Below are positions 37,315 to 47,554 of a stretch of DNA of 64,000 nt, piece after piece (the stretch's first letter is position 1; every line of letters begins with the position of its first letter). Source of the DNA: an uncultured bacterium (GTDB lineage: Bacteria; Myxococcota_A; Bradymonadia; UBA7976; VGTA01); assembly GCA_943788935.1 (NCBI GenBank), contig CALSSE010000010.1, positions 248,001-312,000 of the forward strand, in the 5' to 3' direction. The translations under genes were made by a program, and so were the position numbers. A model generated the notes under the pieces. That model saw nothing but the letters and a program-made list of their open reading frames with translations, did not search any database and had not been told where the DNA came from.

Positions 37315-39453
37315 ATGCCTGTCGATGATAAAATAATATTAGATTTATGGGATGATATCCCCATCGAGAGAAAAGCGCCTCCGGATCGGTACACCTCTAA
37401 CGAACCTCATCATTATTCATATTCTCAATCGGAATTGGTCTCGCCGCTTTCATCAACTCTCGATGACCCCCAAGAGCGATATAGTCAACCAACCCCTGTG
37501 ATCGCCACCATGCAGCCGATCTCTCCTCATCACTCTAAGGGACCAAGTCAGCCGCCGGTTCATATCATTGATTATAGTGATGCTCATATGTTTGAAGAAG
37601 CTCTCAGGGCGATGCCTTCGACACGTCCTGCCCCCCAACCTCCTGAAGCAGAGGAGGAGTTAAATCAAAAGGAGACCATTCGCCCTTCTGCTTCTTCAAT
37701 CACGATCTCACCAAAAGCCCTACCAGATGTGATTGAGCGTCTGAGTTCAGCACACCCGAATTCTCCTAATGACTCTAAACTCGATCAACCAAGATCATTT
37801 CTAACGAGTCAATCTCTTGATCAAGTTGACTCTACGGGGATTAGATTTGAAGACCGACCCGAGAAAGAATCTCATGACAACTTACCCGATCTTGACCTGC
37901 TAGAGGGGTCTTTACAGGGCTTAATAACGACTCATAGAGACCATGAACATGAGCGTTTGACTCAACCGAAAGCCTTATCAATTCATCGAGAGGACAGCCA
38001 GCTCTTGAAGCGCTATGAAGAGGGGCAAATATCGGAGAGCGATGATCCATTCGAGCTTATCTCGATCATGCATGAGGAGGGTCGTGAACAGGCGATAAAG
38101 CCGCTTTCCCTTGAGAAACTTCCCTCTTCCGAACAACTGATTTCTCATTTGTTCCCCTCGGAGAATGCGGGTTCACGAGACCCCGAGGCTCAGCTCCCTT
38201 CAAGCTCTTCAGGCTCTCTTGATGAGCCCCCCGCCGAGCAGAGGCAAGAGAGGCTTGTTGGGGATCAAAATAACGCCAAAGCGGAGAGAGAGTACATAGA
38301 AGAAGCAGAGGATGAGCAAGCGCTTCTACCCACTGAACCCCCTCTATCGATCAGTGATGATCAGGCTCAAATAGAAGAAGAGCTAGAAGATTACCTAGAG
38401 CCTTTAAGTTTTCCGATCCCCCATGAACGGAATATTCTTGAGGTTAAAAAGCTTGGCTCAGATCAGAAGCCTAACTCAGATGACCAACCTCACTCAGATG
38501 ACCAACCTCACTCAAATGACCAACCTCACTCAGATGACCAACCTCACTTAAATGACCAACCTAAAACACAATCAAGACCTTCGCTTATCCATAGAGGAGG
38601 TCGTCAATTTACTCTTGCCCGGCAGGAGCCACCAGACTTCCCTTCTTTGCAAGGTCATGATCACCCCTCATATTCAAGATCAGTTCCTCCAGAGAGAATC
38701 TCAACGCTGTCTCTCACTCCAATCCTATCACAGACATCGATTGAGCGTCGAAGGTCACTTTCCACTGCTCTTAAACAGCCATTAGAATGCTATTCGACAG
38801 GGTGGGTTAACCTCGCAGCGTCTGCTGGAGCGCTCAGTCTGTCCGAGGTCCCTGTAATGCCTATAGATCTTGCGATATACTTGGGGGATGGAGAAGAGAG
38901 GTTGATCGGTATGGAAGAGGTCGTGGAACCTCAGCATGAGATAGAACATTACTCTCAACTGATCAGTGAAGAAGTTGAGGGTCTAGAGTCGCTCGCGACT
39001 CAATCTTCTAAGCAGAATCATAAAGAAGAGTTTATCGACGAGAATGCTGAATATCTCGCCACAGTTGAATTCCAAATGCTCTTGTCAGGAGAGAGCTCTG
39101 TGCAACCGCCTCTGCGACCTGATCAATCACACCATGAGATAAGACCTATAGAGCGAATTAATCAAAAAAAGACTGTGCCCCGTTTGATTACTGCGAGATC
39201 TCCTCGTAAAGTAAAAAAAGAGATCGATACTGAGGAAGAGATAGAAGTACGCCATAGAGAAAACGATCCATTATCCAGAGCTGATTACCCTTCTGCTAAA
39301 GCTGAGTTGATCTCGCCTCAGGACAGCGAGCTCAGCCAACACTCTACGAATGCACAATCGACGACAGTGACCACTTCAAATTCAAAACCGATCTCCCCTA
39401 GGCCTTCTGGCCACCCATCAGTTAAAGTCCGCTTATGGGGAACTGAGCAGTGA
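37315..39453 (+). CDS. Acidic low-complexity protein of unknown function
   Basis: 712 residues, rich in Ser, Pro, Glu and Asp, with few hydrophobic stretches and no signal peptide or membrane span. A DDQPHS repeat lies near residues 388-417. Conservation-like islands occur (LECYSTGWVNLAASAGALSLSEV near 485-510, EHYSQLISEEVEGLESL). I recognise no family; it may be disordered cytoplasmic or a scaffolding protein. Its TGA overlaps the GTG start of the next gene (GTGA), so they are translated together. Confidence 0.65.
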   Translation: MPVDDKIILDLWDDIPIERKAPPDRYTSNEPHHYSYSQSELVSPLSSTLDDPQERYSQPTPVIATMQPISPHHSKGPSQPPVHIIDYSDAHMFEEALRAMPSTRPAPQPPEAEEELNQKETIRPSASSITISPKALPDVIERLSSAHPNSPNDSKLDQPRSFLTSQSLDQVDSTGIRFEDRPEKESHDNLPDLDLLEGSLQGLITTHRDHEHERLTQPKALSIHREDSQLLKRYEEGQISESDDPFELISIMHEEGREQAIKPLSLEKLPSSEQLISHLFPSENAGSRDPEAQLPSSSSGSLDEPPAEQRQERLVGDQNNAKAEREYIEEAEDEQALLPTEPPLSISDDQAQIEEELEDYLEPLSFPIPHERNILEVKKLGSDQKPNSDDQPHSDDQPHSNDQPHSDDQPHLNDQPKTQSRPSLIHRGGRQFTLARQEPPDFPSLQGHDHPSYSRSVPPERISTLSLTPILSQTSIERRRSLSTALKQPLECYSTGWVNLAASAGALSLSEVPVMPIDLAIYLGDGEERLIGMEEVVEPQHEIEHYSQLISEEVEGLESLATQSSKQNHKEEFIDENAEYLATVEFQMLLSGESSVQPPLRPDQSHHEIRPIERINQKKTVPRLITARSPRKVKKEIDTEEEIEVRHRENDPLSRADYPSAKAELISPQDSELSQHSTNAQSTTVTTSNSKPISPRPSGHPSVKVRLWGTEQ
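38476..38565 (+). repeat. 18-bp in-frame repeat (DDQPHS)
   Basis: Five units of tcagatgaccaacctcac with small changes (ctcaaatgacc, cttaaatgacc), encoding D/N-D-Q-P-H-S/L inside the low-complexity gene. Same style as other linkers in the window. Confidence 0.88.
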
Positions 39454-41156
39454 GTTCTCACCCTACCACTTCACTCTTAGAGAGAGCAGTTGCCCCCTCT
39501 ATCCACCTCCCTGCACCTGTGATGAAACTAAAATTTAAAACGACCCTTTGGGGATTCCTAGTCGTCTCTTTGACTACCGCTACTCTATTATCATGTACTT
39601 CTATTACTCAACCATCACCCGATCAGCGCCCCATTAAGCCAAGAGAGGCCTCTGTCGATCTATCAGAGCGGATGCCTCAACGTCGAATCTCCCTCAAGAT
39701 TTTCCTCGACTTACCAGCGAGACAGGCACTGCTTAACGAACGTTGGGCTCGTCCTCCCCTTCATCAACTCCCCTCTTGGCTCACTCAGTTGGAGGGAAGA
39801 GGGAAGCTATCTGAACTCCTCGGTAAGAGCTTTTCTAAAACCTCAAGTCTCTATGCCCATAGTGAGACTCTATCGATCATAGAGAGTCTGCTTGTCTCAA
39901 ACTTTAGCCCCCTAGGCATTAGGCTAGATGTGACTGAAATTATCTCTTGGGAGAGTAGTAATAATGGGGTCGCGCTCAGCTTAGATCAGCTTGGACAACA
40001 GCTGAGAGATCACGAAAAGTATCGTGAGAATCCTTCCGATTCATCCAGCCTCTTCGTGGGCATCACTTCTACCCCTGCTCCCTCTTTTGCTCAGTTGTCA
40101 GATATGATGTGGGCGAGACCCAACATACCTATTATTATTACTCGAAGACCTATTGAATATTATGGTCAAGCAGATCAAGCTACCGGTCGAGCGACCGCTC
40201 GGTTGATTATTCGGGGGATCGCAGAATCATTAGGGTTCGCTCCAGTGTGTGATGGCGGATGGGGTGGAGTGAGCAGAGATCGATTAATGGGGCTACTCAG
40301 CTCCCCCGCGTTGTCACCACAGCAGATAGTGAATAACAATCTCCCAAGAGCGAGCGTTCGTGATCCATATCTAGGAGGCGCTCAACCCAATGCTGCTGGT
40401 CCAAGCTCTTCTTCATCATTAGAAGTGTTATGGCGATTTGACTCCCTGGGTTGGAGTGATCTTTCAAAGCGACTCGCAGAGAGCTACATCGCTGAGCCTA
40501 CACTTCAGCAAAGGGTCTCTCTCACTCATCTCTCATGTCGACGGTTCAGAACTTTACAAGAGCGGTGTCCAAGAGATGACTCCATGCTCAAACGAAGCGC
40601 CGCCTCACTGTGTATGAGTAAGAGAGAACCACTCATGGAGATCTATCGAGAGGGTCTACTAAACGGAGAAATGTGGCTAAAATATCAGACGACCGCGCTC
40701 GGCTTTGAGGCCCTAAAAAATGGTCATATACAGCTAGCCTATGATCGATGTCGCTCTGTAGCCAAACATTACCCAAGCCTCTTAGCGAGTAAGTGTGCCG
40801 GTTTTGCAGCCGATCGATTGGGCATGTTTGATGAGGCCATCTTATACCTAAGAGCATACATCTCGAGTCACCCCGATGACATTGGGTCGATCTCTCGTTT
40901 AGCTAAAGTCCTTGGATTGAGAGGACGAGATCGAGAGGCCATTGCCTTACTTCGGCGTCTCTCCAAGAGAGCGCCTACTCTTTTGGGTGATGAGTACAGT
41001 AGGATACTATTTAATCTTGGTGTTGCAGAAGCAAAACTTGGTTACCGAGAAGCAGCCTTATTAGTTTGGCGTAAAATTCCTGTAGACGATGAGATGTATC
41101 AAGATGCTCGACAGTTAATCGAGGCGTTCACCGACGGTTCATTAGACTTCCCGTAG
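39450..41156 (+). CDS. TPR-containing lipoprotein
   Basis: GTG 39450 overlaps the previous stop; an internal ATG at 39522 gives a cleaner signal peptide (MKLKFKTTLWGFLVVSL) but lacks a ribosome site. Lipobox TLLSC, Cys at about residue 49 of the long form. The C-terminal 170 residues have TPR-like helices (GHIQLAYDRCRSVAKHYPSL, FDEAILYLRAYISSHPDD, DREAIALLRRLSKRAP, YREAALLVWRKIP). The middle part is not recognised. Likely outer-membrane-linked scaffold. Function unknown. Confidence 0.75.
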   Translation: MSSHPTTSLLERAVAPSIHLPAPVMKLKFKTTLWGFLVVSLTTATLLSCTSITQPSPDQRPIKPREASVDLSERMPQRRISLKIFLDLPARQALLNERWARPPLHQLPSWLTQLEGRGKLSELLGKSFSKTSSLYAHSETLSIIESLLVSNFSPLGIRLDVTEIISWESSNNGVALSLDQLGQQLRDHEKYRENPSDSSSLFVGITSTPAPSFAQLSDMMWARPNIPIIITRRPIEYYGQADQATGRATARLIIRGIAESLGFAPVCDGGWGGVSRDRLMGLLSSPALSPQQIVNNNLPRASVRDPYLGGAQPNAAGPSSSSSLEVLWRFDSLGWSDLSKRLAESYIAEPTLQQRVSLTHLSCRRFRTLQERCPRDDSMLKRSAASLCMSKREPLMEIYREGLLNGEMWLKYQTTALGFEALKNGHIQLAYDRCRSVAKHYPSLLASKCAGFAADRLGMFDEAILYLRAYISSHPDDIGSISRLAKVLGLRGRDREAIALLRRLSKRAPTLLGDEYSRILFNLGVAEAKLGYREAALLVWRKIPVDDEMYQDARQLIEAFTDGSLDFP

Positions 41157-41307
41157 AGTGGGGAAAGATATTTCACTCAGCATCTCCTTGATCGCGTGTA
41201 AGAACATGGCAGATTAAATGGATATGCTCACTAAGTCTTTGATCGATGCTTAACTTAGTAGTAGAGTCCACCAAATACGTTAACCACCTGATAGGAGCTC
41301 GTGTCCA

Positions 41308-41763
41308 ATGAGAGCTAGACCACTGCCCATCTTGATGATCCTCACCCTCCTCTTCCAAACAGGCTGTTACAACACTTATGTAGTCAGCACAGAAGAGTTT
41401 AAAAAGATTCAAGAGTCAGATGGCGCTGACTTCAAATCAATCACAACTGAAGATGGGCAAGATATTACGATCACTGAGAACTCTAGGGTGGGCGTGCAAG
41501 ATATCAATGGGAACTATTATCCTATTTCACCTTTCAACTTCACGATCAGTAAAATGCAGCTGATCGCTCCCGATGATTATGATCTTGAGGGCAACCTTGG
41601 TCTCCTCATCGATACAAAAGAGATCTCGGTAAAGAATGTAAAGATCGTCAACCCAACGAACACAGCTTTACTCATTGGAGGGGTCGCTGTCGCTTTGATC
41701 GGTGCCGCCGTGGGTGTTACTCTCTTGACGCCTGATTGCACTGGGCAGTTCTGCCAACCCTAA
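41308..41763 (+). CDS. Small lipoprotein with C-terminal membrane helix
   Basis: 151 residues with a signal ending LFQTGC (Cys20), then a beta-rich region (GQDITITENSRVGVQDINGNYYPISPFNFTIS) and a Gly/Ala-rich hydrophobic helix (TALLIGGVAVALIGAAVGVTLL) before the C-terminus. Resembles the small lipoproteins that assist surface machineries, but I do not recognise the family. Its TAA is followed directly by the GTG of the next gene, so cotranslation is likely. ATG start. Confidence 0.7.
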   Translation: MRARPLPILMILTLLFQTGCYNTYVVSTEEFKKIQESDGADFKSITTEDGQDITITENSRVGVQDINGNYYPISPFNFTISKMQLIAPDDYDLEGNLGLLIDTKEISVKNVKIVNPTNTALLIGGVAVALIGAAVGVTLLTPDCTGQFCQP

Positions 41764-44700
41764 GTGACACGCCCCGATGAGCCAAGTATGCGAGCATGTT
41801 ATCCGCTTATAAAGTTATATTGGTGCATTATCTCGCTCTCTGTGTTGGGATGTGAAAGCATCTCACCCCAATTTGTTGAGGTCTCGATCTTTGATCAACA
41901 GTCTCCATATGGAGAGCTTAGCGTTGGCGCGACTGCGCTAGTCAACTCCAGCAGCCCAGCGACTGTAAAGCTGTACGTCTACCTCAATGATCCTATGTTG
42001 TTAGGTGCGGAAACGGAACGTTGCCGGCCGATAGAGCTCTATGACGCTCCGCTAGGGCGTGGACATCGTCCGGACGAACCCTCTGCGCTAAATGTGAGTG
42101 ATTTCGGTCTCAATAGTGACTTTGGTCTAGTGAGCGGAGATATAGATCAGGGGGGGCTAGATGGTGGACCTCTGCCGCCAGATGAATCGGTTTCCGAAGA
42201 GACTTCTTGTTTCTTTACACTCCTCTCTGATCAAGGAGAGAGGAGAGAAGACAATGACTTATTCCAAGGAGAGATCAATCTCGGACCATACCCTATAGGT
42301 CATACCATTGGTGTACGATTGCGGGCTGAAGGGGGGGGAGGTCAATCATGGTGGCCTGCAGAGGGAATGACTACACTCACAGTCGAAGGCGTGCGAAGTC
42401 CCCTAGAGATCCATCAAGTCACACCCCAAGTTGGCCCATCTAATGGAGGGAATCGAGTGCTCATTAAAGGGGAGGGCTTCGCTGATTTGAATACGCTCTC
42501 CATCTCTTTTGGAGAGTCAGCGCTTGAGCAACTCTCACTTGAATCTCCTCACTTGATTAGTGGAGTACTCACCCCGGGTCCAAAAGGAGTGACGGTCGAT
42601 ATCTCTATCCAATCGACCGGTCGACAAGCGGTCTTGGAACAGGCTTATACCTTTTCGCCACCTCCTAAGATCAACCGCCTCATTCCTCCTGAGGTCACTC
42701 AGACCTCCTCACATACGATCATAATCACAGGTGACCACTTCATTAATAATAATGAACTAGGTTCGGGCATAATAGAGGCTTATGAGAGAGTTGATTTAGA
42801 GGCAGCGTTAACTCCATTAGAGATCACTGAACGAGGCGACCAAACATATCTGCAGATCTCTGTACCCGCGAGCGACCGTGAACTCAGTCAAATCGTTCTA
42901 GAAAACCCAGATGGTCAGAGAGCGGTTGTCGACCTTATTCGTCGTCCCGCGCCTCGTCTGAGTATGCTAAGTCCTCCCGTCGGGCCAGACAGTGAACCAA
43001 CATGGATCCTCGTAGAGGGCTCTGATCTCAGAGCGCCTGCGACAGTGTGGTTTGATGGGCAACCCGCCCTCGCGGTAGAGTTAGGCCGAGGAGGCCAGAG
43101 AGCAAGGGTGCTCACCCCACTACATCCGGGTGGACTCAGCGATGTAGTTTGGTTTAACCCCGATGGTCAATATGCCCGATTAGATCAAATATATCGCTTC
43201 AATGGACCCCCACGGGTCACGAGCGCGAGTCCCGAGGTTATCAGTCGATGTGGAGGAGGGGTCACAACGATCGTCGGAGTCAACTTGAGCCTGGAGATGA
43301 GTGTCTATTTTAATGGAATAATCGGGCAGGTATTAGAGGTTAATGAGGATAGAACAGTAGCCGTTATTCGCGCTCCAAACGCTGTGAGTGATGGAGGAGT
43401 CATAGATCTCTTAGTCGTTGGTGCCGATGGGAGAAGAGACCGTAATATCAGCCTGCTTCGCTATGGTCTTCAGCCGCTTGTTCGCTCTGTAACACCTACA
43501 GAAGCTCCTATTTGGGGAGGGACAAGTGCTCGGTTGACAGGCTCTGATCTCAGTGTCGGGTCGCTCTTCACTGTTGGTGATCAAGTCGTAGAGGCAAGTA
43601 ACTTTATCGCTGATGGATGTGACTCTATCGTGGAGATTGTGATCCCACCCGGACAAGAAGAGAGCGCAGCGCTCAACGTGGAGTCCAATGATGGACAGTT
43701 TAGCACACTTCCTGACGCGATCACCTATATCACTCCACGTCTTGACCCTCCCGAGGGCCTCAATGGAGGCTATACCAACACTCGGCTAATTGGCCTAGAC
43801 TTAAGAGAAGGCCTAAGAGTGAGCTTCAACGGTCTATCGCCAAGACGACTCAATCAGGTTAACGATCAAGAATGGGAGGTTCTAACCCCTAACACTGACC
43901 GAGGTCCTGTGAACGTGGAAATAAGAAATATCGATGGTCGAGGGCTCATCTCTAGCGAGCTTTACACATCGCGTGAACTCGTAGATCAGGGCGCTGAGAG
44001 TATGAACGCGCTTGGAGATTGTAATCATATCACTCAAGGAGACTACAATGGTGACGGGATCACTGACCTTGTGCTCGCTATGGGATCTTCTTCCTCTATC
44101 GGTCTGATTGAACAAACTGATCTTATATACTATGGCAATGGTAATGAGCTTGAGGGCCCTCGACCTCTATGGGTTGCCGGTAATGGGATGAATAGCTATT
44201 CCGGTGATATTGATGGAGATGGCGACCTCGATCTCTTAATCGTCAACCTCTTCGATGATCAGAACTACGTCCTACTCAACGATGGTTTAGGAGAATGGAG
44301 CACTGATCCTACCTATCCTGCTTTAGAGATTGGTCCTAGCTACGATGCAGGACTCTTCGACGCCGATGGTGATGGGTCATTAGACATCTTCTTGATGCAG
44401 ACTGGGGATGTGAGCGATAACCAAGTATTTGGTCCAGAACAGTTGCTTATACGCTCGGAAGGTCAATGGGTAAATCGATCATCACAGGTTGATTTCAATA
44501 TCGATGACGTTCATGATCATGACATGGCCCATGGAGACCTTAACAATGATGGGCTCGATGATGTTGTTATTGTTGTTGACAACCTTCCCCAGAGCTTTCC
44601 TGGTACATCGAATAGAGTCCTGCTTAATCGGGGGGATGGAGTCTTCGAGCGGGTGAATAGCCCAATAAACAATTATCCCGGGGATTGGCTTGATGTAGCT

Positions 44701-45147
44701 CTCGCAGACATCAACAATGATGGTCATCTCGACATCCTGATGCCTCAAGATTATATAGAGGGAATCTCGATTGTTGGTACGCCATCTTTAGCTTTATTTA
44801 TGGGTGATGGGGCCGGTGGATTTACCGAGGAGAGCTTCCGAACAGCCAATCTCCCTCCTTCTCCCGCTTTTGGAGTCACTCCCTTTGATCTCGATCTTGA
44901 CGGAGATATGGATCTATTAGTGTCAGTCTTTGGTCTGAGCTTTGGAGATGGAAGCATTGAACCCTTTCAGAGCGTCTTATTGCTCAACGACGGTGAGGGG
45001 GTATTCTTCGGAGGAAATGCCTCTTTTAATTCAGTTCCATTTGTACCGACTACTCATTTTGAGGTAATAGACCTTGATCGTGACGGCCGAGTCGATATTG
45101 TAGAGTGTGCCGCAGAGAGCCAAAGTCGAATATGGCGAAACGAATAG
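41764..45147 (+). CDS. Large lipoprotein with TIG/IPT domains and VCBS/FG-GAP repeats
   Basis: GTG 41764 follows the previous stop; ATG 41788 is an alternative start. Lipobox SVLGC. Residues about 215-730 hold five to six TIG/IPT-type Ig folds (VTPQVGPSNGGNRVLIKGEGF, LIPPEVTQTSSHTIIITGDHF, SPPVGPDSEPTWILVEG, VTPTEAPIWGGTSARLTG). Residues about 750-1120 carry seven VCBS/FG-GAP Ca2+-binding repeats with DxDxDG cores (DYNGDGITD, DIDGDGDLD, DADGDGSLD, DLNNDGLDD, DINNDGHLD, DLDLDGDMD, DLDRDGRVD), a beta-propeller-like set. Expected on the cell surface, binding calcium, glycans or proteins. Confidence 0.88.
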   Translation: MTRPDEPSMRACYPLIKLYWCIISLSVLGCESISPQFVEVSIFDQQSPYGELSVGATALVNSSSPATVKLYVYLNDPMLLGAETERCRPIELYDAPLGRGHRPDEPSALNVSDFGLNSDFGLVSGDIDQGGLDGGPLPPDESVSEETSCFFTLLSDQGERREDNDLFQGEINLGPYPIGHTIGVRLRAEGGGGQSWWPAEGMTTLTVEGVRSPLEIHQVTPQVGPSNGGNRVLIKGEGFADLNTLSISFGESALEQLSLESPHLISGVLTPGPKGVTVDISIQSTGRQAVLEQAYTFSPPPKINRLIPPEVTQTSSHTIIITGDHFINNNELGSGIIEAYERVDLEAALTPLEITERGDQTYLQISVPASDRELSQIVLENPDGQRAVVDLIRRPAPRLSMLSPPVGPDSEPTWILVEGSDLRAPATVWFDGQPALAVELGRGGQRARVLTPLHPGGLSDVVWFNPDGQYARLDQIYRFNGPPRVTSASPEVISRCGGGVTTIVGVNLSLEMSVYFNGIIGQVLEVNEDRTVAVIRAPNAVSDGGVIDLLVVGADGRRDRNISLLRYGLQPLVRSVTPTEAPIWGGTSARLTGSDLSVGSLFTVGDQVVEASNFIADGCDSIVEIVIPPGQEESAALNVESNDGQFSTLPDAITYITPRLDPPEGLNGGYTNTRLIGLDLREGLRVSFNGLSPRRLNQVNDQEWEVLTPNTDRGPVNVEIRNIDGRGLISSELYTSRELVDQGAESMNALGDCNHITQGDYNGDGITDLVLAMGSSSSIGLIEQTDLIYYGNGNELEGPRPLWVAGNGMNSYSGDIDGDGDLDLLIVNLFDDQNYVLLNDGLGEWSTDPTYPALEIGPSYDAGLFDADGDGSLDIFLMQTGDVSDNQVFGPEQLLIRSEGQWVNRSSQVDFNIDDVHDHDMAHGDLNNDGLDDVVIVVDNLPQSFPGTSNRVLLNRGDGVFERVNSPINNYPGDWLDVALADINNDGHLDILMPQDYIEGISIVGTPSLALFMGDGAGGFTEESFRTANLPPSPAFGVTPFDLDLDGDMDLLVSVFGLSFGDGSIEPFQSVLLLNDGEGVFFGGNASFNSVPFVPTTHFEVIDLDRDGRVDIVECAAESQSRIWRNE

Positions 45148-45155
45148 GAGAGTAT

Positions 45156-46367
45156 ATGCTCTACAGTGACGAAGTGATTAGGAGACATGTCGTAGCAATG
45201 ACTCGTAACCCTCAAGCAATTGAGCCACGAGGTTGGGTCGCTATTACCTTAGCGGCCGCTGGTGATCCGCAAGGGGTCAAGCTACTTCGTGAAATGTTTG
45301 ATCAGTGTTTGATGCTCGGTCAGCCCATTTTCGCGCTTTGGGCCGCGCTCGCTCTCAAAACGTATGCGCCTTTAGAAAATGTTCAGCCCTTAATCACTCG
45401 TTTCGCTATGGATCAAGCGAACCGAGAGGCCATGCTGAATGAAGCTATACCAACGGTTACGTCCGATGAATCAGATGAGTCTGTGAGTACACTGACGACT
45501 TCGCTTGAGGGTGAAGATTTAAAGTCTCAGGCAGTCGCTCTTGCTAAGGACTGGAGTATCTTTGATCATAATGTAAAAGGGGCCACTACACCGCTTTTAA
45601 GCTCTTTTGATGAACCTATACTGATTCAGCTGCTCAACACTTTAGAGCTGAAGTCCTTCTCTGCGGGCGACCTCATGATCGAAGAAGGCGAAGAAGGCGG
45701 TGGCGTCTTTTGGGTCTGCGCCGGTAAAGTAGAGATCACTAGGCGTAATCAAAACAAAGAAACAGTACACTTGGCGACGCTCAGCTCAGGTGCCCTAGTT
45801 GGAGAGATGGGGCTCATCACTCGCTCCCCAAGAGTCGCAACAGTGACAGCGGCTGAGGCAGTACAAGCCTTCGTCCTACCCGCTAAGGCCTACGCGATGA
45901 TGGATGAGTCTAGAGAGGTGGTTCACAATGCGCTCTCTCATCTTGTGGGGAAGAGAATGTTACAGAACATCACCAAATTCTCACCAGTCTTCCGATCTAT
46001 TCCTGAAGAGGGTCACCCCGAGCTCCTCTCACAATTTAAAGCTAAAGTAGTACCGGCGGGAGAGACGCTGTTACGACAAGGGAAGCCTGGTCGAGGTCTA
46101 TTTCTGATCCTAGATGGATTAGTTGAAGTCACTCAATTAGGGAGTATCCAGCCCAAATGGCTTCGAGAGGGTGATATTTTTGGAGAGATTTCGCTCGTCT
46201 ATGATAGCCCGGTTAGCGCTACCTGTACCGCTGCTCGTAGAAGTTTACTTTATACCCTTAAACCCGATAAGTTTAAGGCCCTCGTCTCTAAATATCCTGA
46301 AATCAAGCATACGCTAGCAGAGCTAAGCCTATTCAGGAATCTCGACGGTCTCTATACAATGGCCTAG
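45156..46367 (+). CDS. Protein with two cyclic-nucleotide-binding domains
   Basis: Start at ATG 45156 with AGGAG 5 bases upstream, just after the preceding stop; in-frame starts at 45105 and 45132 would overlap the previous gene. The N-terminal 140 residues are helical (RNPQAIEPRGWVAITLAAAGDP...). Two cNMP-binding folds follow (about 165-285 and 290-400): SAGDLMIEEGEEGGGVFWVCAGKVEIT, GALVGEMGLITRSPRVATVTA and PAGETLLRQGKPGRGLFLILDGLVEVT, GDIFGEISLVYDSPVSATCTA. The GE(M/I)(G/S)L and SPR/SPVSATV elements are in place for nucleotide binding. No catalytic output is attached, so it probably modulates a partner. Confidence 0.9.
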   Translation: MLYSDEVIRRHVVAMTRNPQAIEPRGWVAITLAAAGDPQGVKLLREMFDQCLMLGQPIFALWAALALKTYAPLENVQPLITRFAMDQANREAMLNEAIPTVTSDESDESVSTLTTSLEGEDLKSQAVALAKDWSIFDHNVKGATTPLLSSFDEPILIQLLNTLELKSFSAGDLMIEEGEEGGGVFWVCAGKVEITRRNQNKETVHLATLSSGALVGEMGLITRSPRVATVTAAEAVQAFVLPAKAYAMMDESREVVHNALSHLVGKRMLQNITKFSPVFRSIPEEGHPELLSQFKAKVVPAGETLLRQGKPGRGLFLILDGLVEVTQLGSIQPKWLREGDIFGEISLVYDSPVSATCTAARRSLLYTLKPDKFKALVSKYPEIKHTLAELSLFRNLDGLYTMA

Positions 46368-46390
46368 AGCTCATGATGCTCAGGATCTAG

Positions 46391-47554
46391 ATGACACAGC
46401 AGCCAATCCGCGAAGCACATAAAGACCTCAGAGAGTCTGTTGGTCACTCTTGCGGTAAAGTGATGCTGTTTGGTGAGTACTCTGTTCTTGAGTCTTACCC
46501 CTCTCTGCTGATAGGCAGTCCTCAGCAGGCTAAGGCGAGTTACCGAGAGCTAGATGACCTACGAGGGCTATCGAAGAGGGATCACTCTTTACGAGAGCTT
46601 CTCTCGATGGGTGTTAATGAGGGTGTAGAACCACTCTATTTAATCCATGGATATCAGTGGGGATGGAGTTTGATCGGTCAATACTCTCATGGCCGTGGGT
46701 GGAAGACCTTAGGTGCTCAATTTAAGTTTATTGAAGAAGCACTATTGACGCTCAGGGCACCTTTTGGGGTATATACTATAGATACACGTAAGTTTGGGGT
46801 TGAGCGCGAGGGGATATGGACTAAAATGGGGATTGGAAGCAGTGGGGCCTCCACGGTTGCCGTCGTCGACCTACTCTCCCAACTGTCCGCTCATATACTC
46901 ACAGAAGAGCCACAGAAGCTCAGAGACCCATATCAGCGTTTCCTGATTACCCGTGAGCTCCACCATAGAGTACAAGGAGGTCTTGGCAGTGGAGCTGATG
47001 TAGCGGCAAGTTCCTTTGGAGGATTAATAGAATACCAACTCTCTCCTAAAAGTATGAGCGCTCCCCCACGCATCAAGACCTTGACCGCCAAACTCCCCTA
47101 TACCTGCGGCATTTGGCGAGGAGGTAGTCAGTCTACAGTCTCTTCACTCCAAGTTATGACCGCCTGGAAGAGCGCTCATCGACAGCGCTATCTTGAATTC
47201 ATGAGTATGATAGGAGAAGTCTCGCAACATGCGATTAACCTCTTTGGTGACTCTCCTTCTCCATCCTCTAGCCCCTCTCCATTTGATTGGATGAGCACAG
47301 TAGAACATGGCGCTGATGTCATTAGATCTTTTGGGGAAGAGGTTGGACTCAATATTTGGACACCGATTCATGAGCGATGGCGTATGATCACCAATCCCCT
47401 TGGTGGCGTTATTAAACCTACGGGTGCAGGGGGTGATGATCTGACTTTACTCGCCTCTGAGTCCGCCGAAGCCGAAAATAACTGTTTGCAAGCTCTGCAT
47501 GAAGATACGCTCAGAGAGGGCATCGCATTACAGGTCTTTAGGCTCGGACGCTGA
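46391..47554 (+). CDS. Phosphomevalonate kinase-like GHMP kinase
   Basis: GHMP fold: GKVMLFGEYSVLES near the N-terminus (motif 1), KMGIGSSGASTVAVV for nucleotide binding (motif 2), QGGLGSGADVAASSFGG, and IKPTGAGGDD (motif 3). This is the pattern of phosphomevalonate kinase in the mevalonate route to isopentenyl diphosphate. At 387 residues it is normal length. No other mevalonate gene is in the window. Its 3' end overlaps the convergent rhomboid gene by 27 bases. ATG start. Confidence 0.88.
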   Translation: MTQQPIREAHKDLRESVGHSCGKVMLFGEYSVLESYPSLLIGSPQQAKASYRELDDLRGLSKRDHSLRELLSMGVNEGVEPLYLIHGYQWGWSLIGQYSHGRGWKTLGAQFKFIEEALLTLRAPFGVYTIDTRKFGVEREGIWTKMGIGSSGASTVAVVDLLSQLSAHILTEEPQKLRDPYQRFLITRELHHRVQGGLGSGADVAASSFGGLIEYQLSPKSMSAPPRIKTLTAKLPYTCGIWRGGSQSTVSSLQVMTAWKSAHRQRYLEFMSMIGEVSQHAINLFGDSPSPSSSPSPFDWMSTVEHGADVIRSFGEEVGLNIWTPIHERWRMITNPLGGVIKPTGAGGDDLTLLASESAEAENNCLQALHEDTLREGIALQVFRLGR

